From contig NZ_JANTEZ010000002.1 of NCBI RefSeq assembly GCF_024978135.1, positions 620,001-684,000 of the forward strand: 64,000 bases of DNA. The letters run 5' to 3'. How positions within the stretch are numbered: the stretch's first letter is position 1; each line of letters starts with the position of its first letter. A program made the translations under genes and the position numbers. This document shows, in pieces, positions 8,063 to 16,215 of the stretch. Source of the stretch: Herbiconiux gentiana (GTDB taxonomy: Bacteria > Actinomycetota > Actinomycetes > Actinomycetales > Microbacteriaceae). The notes beneath the pieces were generated by a model. It did not search any database. It had not been told where the DNA came from and worked only from the letters and a program-made list of their open reading frames with translations.

Positions 8063-9541
8063 CTACCGCGCCAGCGCCCCCATCCACTCCTCCACCTCGG
8101 ACGGCGTCCGCGGCATCCCCGCCGACAGCAGGATCGACGACGTCTCCGTCACCACCAGGTCGTCCTCGATCCGGATGCCCAGCCCCCGCAGCTCGGCCGG
8201 CACCGTCAGATCGCCCGGCTGGAAGTACAGCCCCGGCTCGACCGTGAGCGTGTTCCCGGCCGCGAGAACCCCGCCGAGGTACGTCTCGTGCGGAGCGTGG
8301 TTGCAGTCGTGCACGTCCATGCCGAGCATGTGCCCGGCCCGCGAGATGCTCCACCGCCGGTGGTACGACGCCGACGGCGCCATCGCCTCGTCGACCGAGC
8401 AGCGGATGAGGCCCAGCTCGATCAGCCCCTCCGTCAGCGAGCGCCCGCAGGCGTCCTGGTAGTCCTGGAATCGCACGCCCGCCCGCAGCGCGTCGATGCC
8501 GGCCTGCTGCGCGCGCAGCACGATCGAGTAGACGTCGCGCTGCAGAGGTGTGAAGGTACCGCTCACCGGGAGGGTGCGGGTGATGTCGGCCGCGTAGAGG
8601 GAGGCCATCTCCACCCCCATGTCCATCAGCACGAGGTCGCCGTCGACGAGGGGGCCGGTGTTCCGCGTGTAGTGCAGCGTGGTGGCGTGCGCTCCGGCGG
8701 CGACGATCGAGCCGTAGGCGGGCCCCTCCCCCTCCACGAGGGCGCGGCGGGCGAAGGTGCCCTCGAGGAAGCGCTCGCCCCGGGGGTTCGCGCAAGCATC
8801 CGACCACGCCTCGAGGCAGTCGTCGAAGCCGCGGGCGGTGCCGTCGACCGCGAGCTGCAGCTGGCCGATCTCCCAGTCGTTCTTGATCAGGCGCAGCTCG
8901 TCGAGCGTGGCCTTCAGCGCCAGGTGCGGCCCGAACACCGGCCCGCAGATCTGCCGCACCAGCTCGTCGACCCGCTCGTCGAGAGTGGGCAGCACCCGGA
9001 TGCGCCGGGCCCGCCGCGCGGCCCGTTCCACGTCGCGGGTGAAGTCGGCGAGCGGCCGGGTCTCGATACCGAGGGCCGCCTGGGTCTCGGCGAGCGTGGG
9101 CCGCGGCCCCACCCAGAGGTCGCCGAGCGCGTCGTTCTGCCAGAACTCGTCGCCGTCGCGCCCCGACGGGGCACGCAGGTACAGGATCGACCCGGCCTCC
9201 CCGCCGGTGGTGTCGACCACGAGCACGCTCTCGGCGACGTCGTTGCCCGTCAGCCAGACGTGGTCGGTGCCCGGTCGGAAGCGGTGATCGCTGTCGTTGG
9301 AGCGCACCCGCGGCAGTCCGGCGGGGATGATCAGCAGCTCGGCCGGCAGCGCCTGCGCCAGCCGCGACCGGCGCTCGGCCGTGTAGGCGATCACGGGGTC
9401 GTCGGGGTCGATCACCGGCTCGGGGTCGGCCCAGCCGGCGGTCATGAAGGCGCCGTCGCCGGGCAGCGGGCTGCGGTTCACGGCCCGCGGCATGCTCCAC
9501 CGAGCGGATGCCGCCGGCCCGGTCTCCTCCACCGCGCTCAC
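8063..9541 (-). CDS. Xaa-Pro aminopeptidase (M24B)
   Basis: A 492-residue metallopeptidase that removes the N-terminal residue from X-Pro peptides. The N-terminal creatinase-like domain (about 30-200) is followed by the pita-bread domain. Metal ligands are visible: Asp in VLMDMGVEMASLYAADITRT (two Asp), His in GHMLGMDVHD, Glu in TVEPGLYF, and Glu in LGIRIEDDLV. The start is GTG 9541, overlapping the last ABC gene as GTGA. Longer readings are Arg-rich out-of-family sequence. Placement as last gene of a peptide-import operon means it probably hydrolyses imported Pro-containing peptides in the cytoplasm. Confidence 0.92.
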   Translation of the reverse strand: MSAVEETGPAASARWSMPRAVNRSPLPGDGAFMTAGWADPEPVIDPDDPVIAYTAERRSRLAQALPAELLIIPAGLPRVRSNDSDHRFRPGTDHVWLTGNDVAESVLVVDTTGGEAGSILYLRAPSGRDGDEFWQNDALGDLWVGPRPTLAETQAALGIETRPLADFTRDVERAARRARRIRVLPTLDERVDELVRQICGPVFGPHLALKATLDELRLIKNDWEIGQLQLAVDGTARGFDDCLEAWSDACANPRGERFLEGTFARRALVEGEGPAYGSIVAAGAHATTLHYTRNTGPLVDGDLVLMDMGVEMASLYAADITRTLPVSGTFTPLQRDVYSIVLRAQQAGIDALRAGVRFQDYQDACGRSLTEGLIELGLIRCSVDEAMAPSASYHRRWSISRAGHMLGMDVHDCNHAPHETYLGGVLAAGNTLTVEPGLYFQPGDLTVPAELRGLGIRIEDDLVVTETSSILLSAGMPRTPSEVEEWMGALAR

Positions 9542-10392
9542 GCGCTCGTCCGCTCCAGCGCCTCGGGCAGGTCGTCGAGCCAGGCGGCCCGGTCGGCCTC
9601 GGCGGGCGCGAGCGGCAGCCGGCCCAGCCCGTCGGGCAGCGGGATTGCCGCGAGCAGCGCCCGCGTGTACGGGTGCAGCGGGTTCTGCCACACCGTCTCG
9701 GTGTCACCCGACTCGACGACTCGGCCGCGGTACATCACGAGCACGCGGTCGGCGATGCGGCGCACCACCGAGAGGTCGTGCGAGATGAAGAGCATGCCGG
9801 CCCCGGCCTCGACGCTGAGCGAGCGCATCAGGGCGGCGACGCTCGTCTGGGTGGAGGCGTCGAGGGCGGAGATGGGCTCGTCGGCCACGAGCATCCGCGG
9901 GCGGGCCGCGAGCGCCCGCGCGATGGCGATGCGCTGCTTCTGGCCGCCCGAGAACTCGTGCGGGAAGCGGGTGACCATCGCGGGGTCGAGCCCGACCCGG
10001 CGCAGCCAGTCGGCGGGGTCGGAGCCCTCGTCGCCGCGGGCGAGCGCGGCACGCACGCCGTCGCCGATCTGCTCGCCGATGCGGCGGCGGGGGTTGAGCG
10101 AGGAGTTCGGGTCCTGGAAGACCATCTGCATGCCGGTCATCACCGGACTGCGGCGGCGCAGGCCGAGCGTCGGCACGTCGGCCCCGTTCAGCCGCACGTC
10201 GCCGGCCCGGCGCTTCTCGATGCCGACGACGGCACGCGCGAGGCTCGACTTGCCGCAGCCGCTCTCGCCGACCAGCGCCACGACCTCGCCGGCCGCCACA
10301 CGGAAGCCGACCCCGTCGACCGCGCGCAGCGGCGGCCGGCGGCCGTACTCCACGACGATGCCCTCGGCCTCGAGAACCGTTCCGGCGCTCAT
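9538..10392 (-). CDS. Peptide ABC importer ATPase, DppF/OppF type
   Basis: A 284-residue ATPase. Walker A is GESGCGKSSLARAV, the Q loop is near MVFQDPNSSLNPRR, the signature is FSGGQKQRIAIARAL and Walker B is MLVADEPISALD, followed by the H-loop ISHDLSVV. The C-terminal NPLHPYTRALL segment is the oligopeptide/dipeptide transporter C-terminal motif. It pairs with the preceding DppD-type ATPase (4-bp ATGA overlap) to form the heterodimeric motor. Its own stop overlaps the aminopeptidase start. Substrate class (peptides versus nickel) is not certain from the ATPase alone; the aminopeptidase favours peptides. Confidence 0.93.
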   Translation of the reverse strand: MSAGTVLEAEGIVVEYGRRPPLRAVDGVGFRVAAGEVVALVGESGCGKSSLARAVVGIEKRRAGDVRLNGADVPTLGLRRRSPVMTGMQMVFQDPNSSLNPRRRIGEQIGDGVRAALARGDEGSDPADWLRRVGLDPAMVTRFPHEFSGGQKQRIAIARALAARPRMLVADEPISALDASTQTSVAALMRSLSVEAGAGMLFISHDLSVVRRIADRVLVMYRGRVVESGDTETVWQNPLHPYTRALLAAIPLPDGLGRLPLAPAEADRAAWLDDLPEALERTSA

Positions 10393-11342
10393 CGCGCTCC
10401 CCCTTCGACGTCGTGATCCGAGGCGGCGACCGGGGCGTCCGAGCCGCCCGAGCCGGCCGCACCCTCGCGCCCCTCCACGAGCTCCTCGACCAGCTCCTCC
10501 GGGCTCTCCTCGAAGCTCGACCCGGGCAGCGCCGCGAGCAGCGAGCGCGTGTAGGCGTCCTGCGGCGCGGTGAACAGCTGCTCCCGGGGCGCCGACTCCA
10601 CCACGAGCCCCTGCCGCATCACCGTCACCTCGTCGGCGACGGCGCTCATCACGCCGAGGTCGTGGGTGACGAGCAGGATGCTCAGCCCCCCGTCGTCGAC
10701 CAGCTCACGCAGGAGCTGCAGCACTCCGGCCTGCACCGTCACGTCGAGCGCGGTGGTCGGCTCGTCGGCCAGCAGCACGGAGGGGTCGCACGCCAGCGCC
10801 ACCGCGATCGCGATGCGCTGACGCTGACCGCCCGAGAACTGGTGGGGGTAGCGCGCGAGGGAGGCGCGAGCATCCGGAACGCGCACCCGCTCGAGCAGGG
10901 CCTCGGCCTTCGACCGGGCCGCCGCCTTGCCGAGGCCGAGGTGGTGGCGCAGGTGGTCGGTGAGCTGACGGCCGACGGTGAGCTGCGGGTGCAGGCTCGT
11001 CGACGGGTCCTGGAAGACCATGGCGACCCGGCGCCCGCGCACCGCGCCGAGCACCTGCCGCGACGCTCCGACGAGCTCGATCGAGCCGCCGGCCGAACCG
11101 CCTGCCGAGCCACCGGTCGTGACGCCGGCAGAAGTGTCGTCGGCCAGCCGGATGCTCCCGCTCGCCGTCATCGAGCCAGGGAGCAGCCCGAGCACGGCCA
11201 GCGCCGTCATGGTCTTGCCCGAGCCCGATTCCCCGGCCAGGCCGTGGATGCCGCCCCGCCGAAGCGCCAGGTCGATTCCGTCGACGATGGGGTGACTGCG
11301 GGTGCGGATGCGCAGCTCGCTGATGGTGAGTGCGTCGGTCAC
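10389..11342 (-). CDS. Peptide ABC importer ATPase, DppD/OppD type
   Basis: A 317-residue ATPase. Walker A is GESGSGKTMTALAVLG, the signature FSGGQRQRIAIAVAL and Walker B VLLADEPTTALD, followed by VTHDLGVM and QDAYTRSLLAALPG (C-terminal oligopeptide motif). A Gly/Ser insert (about residues 60-80) separates Walker A from the Q-loop region and is not usual for the family. Residues after ~285 form an acidic Gly/Ser tail. It overlaps the upstream permease by 4 bp and the downstream ATPase by 4 bp, so translation is coupled. Confidence 0.93.
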   Translation of the reverse strand: MTDALTISELRIRTRSHPIVDGIDLALRRGGIHGLAGESGSGKTMTALAVLGLLPGSMTASGSIRLADDTSAGVTTGGSAGGSAGGSIELVGASRQVLGAVRGRRVAMVFQDPSTSLHPQLTVGRQLTDHLRHHLGLGKAAARSKAEALLERVRVPDARASLARYPHQFSGGQRQRIAIAVALACDPSVLLADEPTTALDVTVQAGVLQLLRELVDDGGLSILLVTHDLGVMSAVADEVTVMRQGLVVESAPREQLFTAPQDAYTRSLLAALPGSSFEESPEELVEELVEGREGAAGSGGSDAPVAASDHDVEGGAR

Positions 11343-12304
11343 AGCGTGGTGCCTCCCCCGCGGATGGTCTGCGATTTGGGGTCGAGGGCGTCACGCAGGG
11401 CGTCGCCGACGAAGTTGAACGCGATCACCACGGTGAGGATCGCCAGTCCCGGGAAGACCCCGATCCACCACGCGTCGAAGTTCTGGATCGCATCCGACAC
11501 CATCGAGCCCCACTCGGCGGTCGGCGGCTTCGCCCCGAGCCCGAGGAACGACAGCCCCGACAGCAGCAGGATGGCCGTGCCGATGTCGAGGCTCGCGAGC
11601 ACGAGCACCGGGCCGACGATGTTCGGAGCGATGTCTCGGCCGAGCGAGCGCAGCGGCGAGAAGCCGAGCAACTGGCCCGACACGACGTAGTTCGAGGAGC
11701 GCAAGCCCAGCACGAGACCGCGGGTGAGTCGCGCGTAGGCGGGCCACGACACGATCAGCGCCGCGAGCACCGCGTTCAGCAGCGACGCCCCGAGGGCGGC
11801 CGCGATCACCATGGCCAGGATGACCGTGGGGAACGCCATCACGAGGTCGGTGACGCGCATCGCGACCTCATCGACCGCGCGGCCGAAGAAGCCGGCGATC
11901 GCGCCGACGACGGCGCCGATCAGCACCGACATCACCACGAGCAGCAGGGCGAGCGGGATGGTGACGCGGGCGCCCCAGATCACGCGGGAGAAGACGTCGC
12001 GGCCGAGCGCGTCGGTGCCCATCAGGGTGCCCTCGCCGGGCGCCTGGAGGATGGGCAGGTCCTGCGCGAGCGGGTCGTGCGGGGCGATCACGGGGGCGAG
12101 CACGGCGACGAGGATCCAGAGGACGCCGACGGCGGCACCGAACAGGCCGAGCGGCGCCGACCAGCGGCCGAGCCGCAGGCGCGGGCGACGCCAGCGGGGG
12201 CCGGCGGTGGAAACCGGGTCGAGCATCCCGGCGCCGACACCGTCGCGGGGGCCGGCCGGGGCACCGTCGCGCGGGTCGGGACGGGTGGTTCGCGCATCCG
12301 TCAC
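11339..12304 (-). CDS. Peptide ABC importer permease, DppC type
   Basis: A 321-residue inner-membrane permease. The N-terminal ~45 residues are cytoplasmic and Pro/Arg-rich. TM1 follows (FGAAVGVLWILVAVLAPVIA), then the periplasmic segment with GTDALGRDVFSRV that defines the DppC/OppC N-terminal region. The BPD_transp_1 core has the EAA-like loop around ARLTRGLVLGLRSSNYVVSG and further helices to GDALRDALDPK. It forms the channel with the DppB-type permease. It overlaps both neighbours by 4 bp. Confident family call. Confidence 0.93.
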   Translation of the reverse strand: MTDARTTRPDPRDGAPAGPRDGVGAGMLDPVSTAGPRWRRPRLRLGRWSAPLGLFGAAVGVLWILVAVLAPVIAPHDPLAQDLPILQAPGEGTLMGTDALGRDVFSRVIWGARVTIPLALLLVVMSVLIGAVVGAIAGFFGRAVDEVAMRVTDLVMAFPTVILAMVIAAALGASLLNAVLAALIVSWPAYARLTRGLVLGLRSSNYVVSGQLLGFSPLRSLGRDIAPNIVGPVLVLASLDIGTAILLLSGLSFLGLGAKPPTAEWGSMVSDAIQNFDAWWIGVFPGLAILTVVIAFNFVGDALRDALDPKSQTIRGGGTTL

Positions 12305-13380
12305 GAGGCCAGCCTCACTCTCGGGTCGAGCACGCCGTAGAGCAGGTCGACGATCAGGTTCACGAGCAGATACATCACGCCGATCAGGAGGCCGACGCCC
12401 ATGATGCCGGGCAGGTCGAGGTGCGAGGCGGCCTGGTAGGCGTACGAGCCGATGCCGGGCCAGGCGAAGATGGCCTCGACGAGCACGGTGCCGCTGAGCA
12501 GGCTGCCGAAGGCGAGGCCGACGACGGTGAGAATCGGGATGCTCGCCCCGCGCAGCACGTACGAGAAGATCACCGTGCGGGTCGGCAGGCCCTTGGCCCG
12601 GGCGGCGCGCACGTAGTCCTGGTCGAGGATCTCGAGCACCGCCGTGCGCACGAACCGGGTGAGCAGGCCCACCGTGTAGAGCGTGAGCACGAGCACCGGC
12701 AGGAACAGGTGCGAGGCCGCGTCGAGGAAGGTGTCGAGCTGACCGGCCAGCAGGGCATCCACCGTGTAGAGGCCCGTCACCGTCGGCGGCGTCGTGAAGT
12801 CGCTGCTCAGCCGGCCCGAGCCCGGGGCGATGTGCAGCTGGAAGTAGAAGACGTAGTAGAGCACGAGCGCGAGCCAGAAGGTCGGCACGCTGAGGCCGGC
12901 CAGCGAGACCACGCGCAGCACGTGGTCTGACGCCTTGCCGCGCCGGTACGCGGCGATCGTGCCGAGCACGACGCCGATGATCACGCTGAGCACGATGGCG
13001 CCGAAGGCGATCTCGAGCGTGGCCGGCAGGGCCTTCGCCAGGTCGTCGACCACGGGGTTGTGCGTGGTGGTCGAGACGCCGAGGTCACCGTGCAGCAGGT
13101 TGCCGAGGTAGGTGAAGTACTGCACCACGAGCGGCTGGTCGAGGCCGTAGGTGGCGCGGAACTGGGCGACGATCGCCGGGTCCTCCGCGGCGCGCTGGCC
13201 GAGGGCCGCCGCCACCGGGTCGCCCGGCACGAGGTTCGTCAGCACGAAGGTGACCAGGGTCACACCCACCACGAGCAGCAGCGAGGTGAGCACGCGCCGC
13301 AGCGCGTAGCGGAGGAACGGGTGGGCCGCCCGGCCCCCGCGCGAACGCGGGGACCGGACGGCCTTCGTGCTGGTGGACAC
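12301..13380 (-). CDS. Peptide ABC importer permease, DppB type
   Basis: A 359-residue permease. TM1 is near residue 26-50 (LRRVLTSLLLVVGVTLVTFV) and is followed by LVPGDPVAAALGQRA, typical of DppB/OppB. Five more helices follow, with the ABC-contact loop ILDQDYVRAARAKGLPTRT and a C-terminal DLLYGVLDPRVRL. It lies 3 bp after the substrate-binding protein gene and overlaps the DppC-type permease by 4 bp. With the four flanking genes it makes a complete binding-protein-dependent importer. Confidence 0.93.
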   Translation of the reverse strand: MSTSTKAVRSPRSRGGRAAHPFLRYALRRVLTSLLLVVGVTLVTFVLTNLVPGDPVAAALGQRAAEDPAIVAQFRATYGLDQPLVVQYFTYLGNLLHGDLGVSTTTHNPVVDDLAKALPATLEIAFGAIVLSVIIGVVLGTIAAYRRGKASDHVLRVVSLAGLSVPTFWLALVLYYVFYFQLHIAPGSGRLSSDFTTPPTVTGLYTVDALLAGQLDTFLDAASHLFLPVLVLTLYTVGLLTRFVRTAVLEILDQDYVRAARAKGLPTRTVIFSYVLRGASIPILTVVGLAFGSLLSGTVLVEAIFAWPGIGSYAYQAASHLDLPGIMGVGLLIGVMYLLVNLIVDLLYGVLDPRVRLAS

Positions 13381-13383
13381 GGG

Positions 13384-14982
13384 TTACTTCGCGGCGAGGG
13401 CCGCGATGTCGATGGTCCACACGGCGTTGTAGACGACGCCCGTCACGTCCTTGGCCGCGGCGATGTTGTTGCCGGGCTGGAGCAGCGGGATGAACGGACC
13501 GTCGGCGTTCAGCGCGGTCTGCAGCTCCTCGAAGCGCGACTGGCGCTCCTCGTCGCTGCCCCCGGCGGCCGCGGCGTCGGCGAGCGTCGAGATCGCGGGG
13601 TTCGCGCCCTCGGCCCAGCCGGAGCGGAGACCGACGACGTTGCCCGGGGTGAAGACGAGGTAGTCGCTCGGGTCGGGGTAGTCGGGGCCCCAGTACCACA
13701 GGCCCATGGTCTCGGTGCCGTTGCGGTAGGCGTCGAGCTCGGTGGCCACGGGGGCCGGGGCGAGCTCCACCGTGATGCCAGCGTCCTTGAGCTGCGACTG
13801 GATGCGCTGGGCGATCGTCGGGAAGTCGATGCCGTTCAGGCTGATGTCGCTCGGGAAGTTGAGCGTCACCGACTCGCCGGCGTAGCCGCTCTTCGCGAGG
13901 TCGGCCTTGGCGGCGTCGAGGTCCTGCGTGAGGGCGCCGCTCTCGGGCAGGGCGCCGAGCAGCATGCTCGGGACGACACCTGAGGCCTGCGCGGTTCCCG
14001 TGCCGGCGATCGAGACCAGGTCGTCGTAGTCGACGGCCTCCTTGACGGCCTTCACGAAGTCGGGGTTCGAGGTGATCGTCGAGACGCTCGGGTTCTGGTT
14101 GAGCAGCAGGAAGATGACGTTCGCAGAGGGGTCGCTGGTGACGTCGACGGAGTCGCCGAGGGCCTCGGCCTGGGTGCCCGAGAGGTCGAGCGCCACGTCG
14201 GCGCTGCCGCCCTCGACGTTGATCTTCTGGGTCGCGCCCTCGACGTTCTGGATGACCACGCGGCCGTAGCCGGGGGCGTCGCCGTCGTAGTTCTCGTTGG
14301 CCTTCAGCACGACCTGCGAGGCGAGGTCGAGGGTGTCGAGCACGTAAGGGCCCGAGCCGGCGGAGGTGGTGTTGAGGAACTTCTCGGCGGTGTCGGTCTC
14401 GTCGGTGGTGCCGCCGTTCTCCTTCACGACCTTCGAGTTCAGGATGCCGAGGGCCGGGTTCGCCAGGATCGCCGGGAGGGCGGGCGTGGGGTTCTCGGTG
14501 GTCAGCACGACGGTCGTGTCGTCCTTCTTCGTGACGGTGACGCCGTCGAGCAGGAAGGAGGGGTTGCCCTTCAGGCCGATCACGCGCTGCAGCGAGAACA
14601 CCACGTCGTCGGCGGTCATCGCGGTGCCGTCGGAGAAGGTGTGCTCGCCCTTCAGGGTGAGGGTGAAGGTCTTCGCGTCGTCGGACTGCTCGAGGCTCGC
14701 GACGCCGTCGACGACCTTCGAGACGTCGCCGCCCTCGAAGGTGAGGAGGGTCTCGTAGAGCGCCTTGTCGACCAGCTGGCCGGTGGGCTCGTACATGCGG
14801 CCCGGGTCGGCCGTCTTGAGGTCGAACGCCTTGTTGATGGTGAGCGTCTTGCTGCTGCCATCGGCGGTGTCGGTGCGGCCCGAGGAGCAGCCCGCGACGA
14901 GGAGCGTGAGCGAGACCGCTGCTGCGGCGATCGCGACTCGGGTCGGGGTGGAGCGCGCTGTGCGTGTGGTGCGGAAAACCAT
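13384..14982 (-). CDS. Peptide-type substrate-binding lipoprotein (SBP_bac_5)
   Basis: A 532-residue extracytoplasmic receptor. The signal peptide ends in the lipobox LLVAGCSS, so Cys is lipid-modified and membrane-anchored. SBP_bac_5 signatures follow: YETLLTFEGGDVS, LKGEHTFSDGTAMTADDVVF and GLWYWGPDYPDPSDYL. I chose ATG 14982 because AGGAGG lies 5 bp upstream; the in-frame ATG at 15033 would add 17 residues before the signal. It is first in the importer operon and divergent from the Lrp/AsnC gene, which probably controls it. Ligand is probably short peptides (inference). Confidence 0.93.
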   Translation of the reverse strand: MVFRTTRTARSTPTRVAIAAAAVSLTLLVAGCSSGRTDTADGSSKTLTINKAFDLKTADPGRMYEPTGQLVDKALYETLLTFEGGDVSKVVDGVASLEQSDDAKTFTLTLKGEHTFSDGTAMTADDVVFSLQRVIGLKGNPSFLLDGVTVTKKDDTTVVLTTENPTPALPAILANPALGILNSKVVKENGGTTDETDTAEKFLNTTSAGSGPYVLDTLDLASQVVLKANENYDGDAPGYGRVVIQNVEGATQKINVEGGSADVALDLSGTQAEALGDSVDVTSDPSANVIFLLLNQNPSVSTITSNPDFVKAVKEAVDYDDLVSIAGTGTAQASGVVPSMLLGALPESGALTQDLDAAKADLAKSGYAGESVTLNFPSDISLNGIDFPTIAQRIQSQLKDAGITVELAPAPVATELDAYRNGTETMGLWYWGPDYPDPSDYLVFTPGNVVGLRSGWAEGANPAISTLADAAAAGGSDEERQSRFEELQTALNADGPFIPLLQPGNNIAAAKDVTGVVYNAVWTIDIAALAAK

Positions 14983-15025
14983 GGAGGCCTCCTGGGAATG
15001 GGTCGGCTGGACGGTGTTGGGAAAC

Positions 15026-15036
15026 TGTGGCACACA
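15026..15036. promoter_or_regulatory. Small inverted repeat between importer operon and AsnC gene
   Basis: TGTG-GCA-CACA sits in the short divergent gap (14983-15107) that must hold both promoters. It could be an AsnC/Lrp half-site pair or chance; arms are only 4 bp. Confidence 0.25.
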
Positions 15037-15107
15037 GCGACGCAGTCTTTTTTCACGGAGGCACTATCGTGGACGAAATGCCGACATCGGCGGACGAGGA
15101 GCAGATT

Positions 15108-15695
15108 ATGTCGATCACCGATCAGGCCGTGACCCCGGCCGCTGGACAAAGCGCGGGCGGTCTCGACGAGGTCAATCTGCGCATCCTCGCCATCCTGCGG
15201 GAGAACGGCCGCATCTCGATGTCGGCCCTCGCCGAGCGGGTGAACGTCTCGCGGGCGAGCGTCTACAACCGGGTCGAGCAGCTCACCGCCTCGGGGGTGA
15301 TCACCGGGTTCTCGGCCCAGGTCGACCCCGGCAAGGTGGGGCTCGACGTCTGCGCGCTCGTGTTCGTGACGGTGCACCCGCAGTCCTGGCACCGGTTCCG
15401 GGAGGGCATCCTGCAGATGCCCGACGTCGAGTACTGCTGCATCACCACCGGCGAGCACGACGCCATGCTGCTCGTTCGCTCGCTCGACATCGGGGGCGTG
15501 CACGACTTCGTCACGGGAGTCGTCGCCGCGCGGCCCGAGGTGAAGTCGGTGGTGTCGGTCGTCGTGCTCGACGAGGTCGTGCGGAAGGCCTATCTACTGC
15601 CCTCGGACATCCCCGACCGCTCGGGATCGACGAACCGCCTGGGTATGACGAGGTTCACCACGGCCGGAAACGGGCGGGACTCGGCACGCAGCTGA
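15108..15695 (+). CDS. Lrp/AsnC family regulator next to peptide importer
   Basis: A 195-residue DNA-binding protein. The HTH (about 17-75) contains LDEVNLRILAILRENGRISM and VNVSRASVYNRVEQL. The C-terminal RAM ligand-binding domain has EYCCITTGEHDAMLLVRS. ATG 15108 has GAGGAG 6 bp upstream; GTG 15069 also has GGAGG at 7 bp and would add 13 residues, so the start is not settled. It is divergent from the peptide importer operon and is probably its feast/famine-type regulator sensing an amino acid (inference). The tail after the RAM domain (~25 residues) is unusually long. Confidence 0.88.
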   Translation: MSITDQAVTPAAGQSAGGLDEVNLRILAILRENGRISMSALAERVNVSRASVYNRVEQLTASGVITGFSAQVDPGKVGLDVCALVFVTVHPQSWHRFREGILQMPDVEYCCITTGEHDAMLLVRSLDIGGVHDFVTGVVAARPEVKSVVSVVVLDEVVRKAYLLPSDIPDRSGSTNRLGMTRFTTAGNGRDSARS

Positions 15696-15737
15696 GCCCT
15701 GCCGCGCTCGCCCCGGCGGGCGGCCGCGTCGCGCGGG

Positions 15738-16136
15738 TCAGACCTCGACGCAGATGCTGACGTGGTCGACGCCGTCGATCTCGAAGTCCTCGACGAGCCG
15801 CACGCGACCGGTGGCGTCGAGCTCGACACGACTGCCGCCGGTGCCGCTCACGATCGTCTCGCCGTCGAGCAGCTGGTGCACGAACGAGACCTGCAGGGCG
15901 TCGCCCGAGCGCGTGCCGACGAAGCGGCCGAAGGTCACGGTGTCGCCCACGTAGTCGCCCCAGATCACCCCGTCGCGCTCGAAGTAGTGGAAGCGCGACG
16001 GCGACGCGGGGTCGACCGCGCTGTTGGTCGAGGACTCCATCACGAACTCGCGGCCGTCGAGACTGGGGGCGGTGGGGGCTTCGTTCACGTGAAGGAGTAT
16101 GCCCGACGACGCCTGTCGTCCTGACGCATCGAGCAT
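15738..16136 (-). CDS. N-acetylglutamate-synthase-like small protein
   Basis: 132 residues. It belongs to a small beta-rich family often labelled n-acetylglutamate synthase although it lacks a GNAT fold; the true function is unknown. Seen: LDGREFVMESSTNSAVD, then FHYFERDGVIWGDYVGDTV and FVHQLLDGETIVSGTG, the alternating strands and F-x-Y-x-Q pattern of the family. ATG 16136 has GAAGGA about 9 bp upstream; GTG 16088 would give a protein starting just before the conserved DGR, and is the alternative. It is convergent with the AsnC gene. Confidence 0.65.
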   Translation of the reverse strand: MLDASGRQASSGILLHVNEAPTAPSLDGREFVMESSTNSAVDPASPSRFHYFERDGVIWGDYVGDTVTFGRFVGTRSGDALQVSFVHQLLDGETIVSGTGGSRVELDATGRVRLVEDFEIDGVDHVSICVEV

Positions 16137-16158
16137 TTCGTCGAATCCTTCAGGCCCG

Positions 16159-16196
16159 CGCCTCGCCGAACTGGACGAAACCGGTTCGGCGAGGCG
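16159..16196 (-). terminator. Strong hairpin downstream of putA
   Basis: Perfect 12-bp arms GCCTCGCCGAAC (16160-16171) and GTTCGGCGAGGC (16184-16195), extended by one more pair, lie 20 bp after the putA stop codon. It is a likely intrinsic terminator. Confidence 0.65.
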
Positions 16197-16215
16197 TCAG
16201 ACGCAACGATTCGTC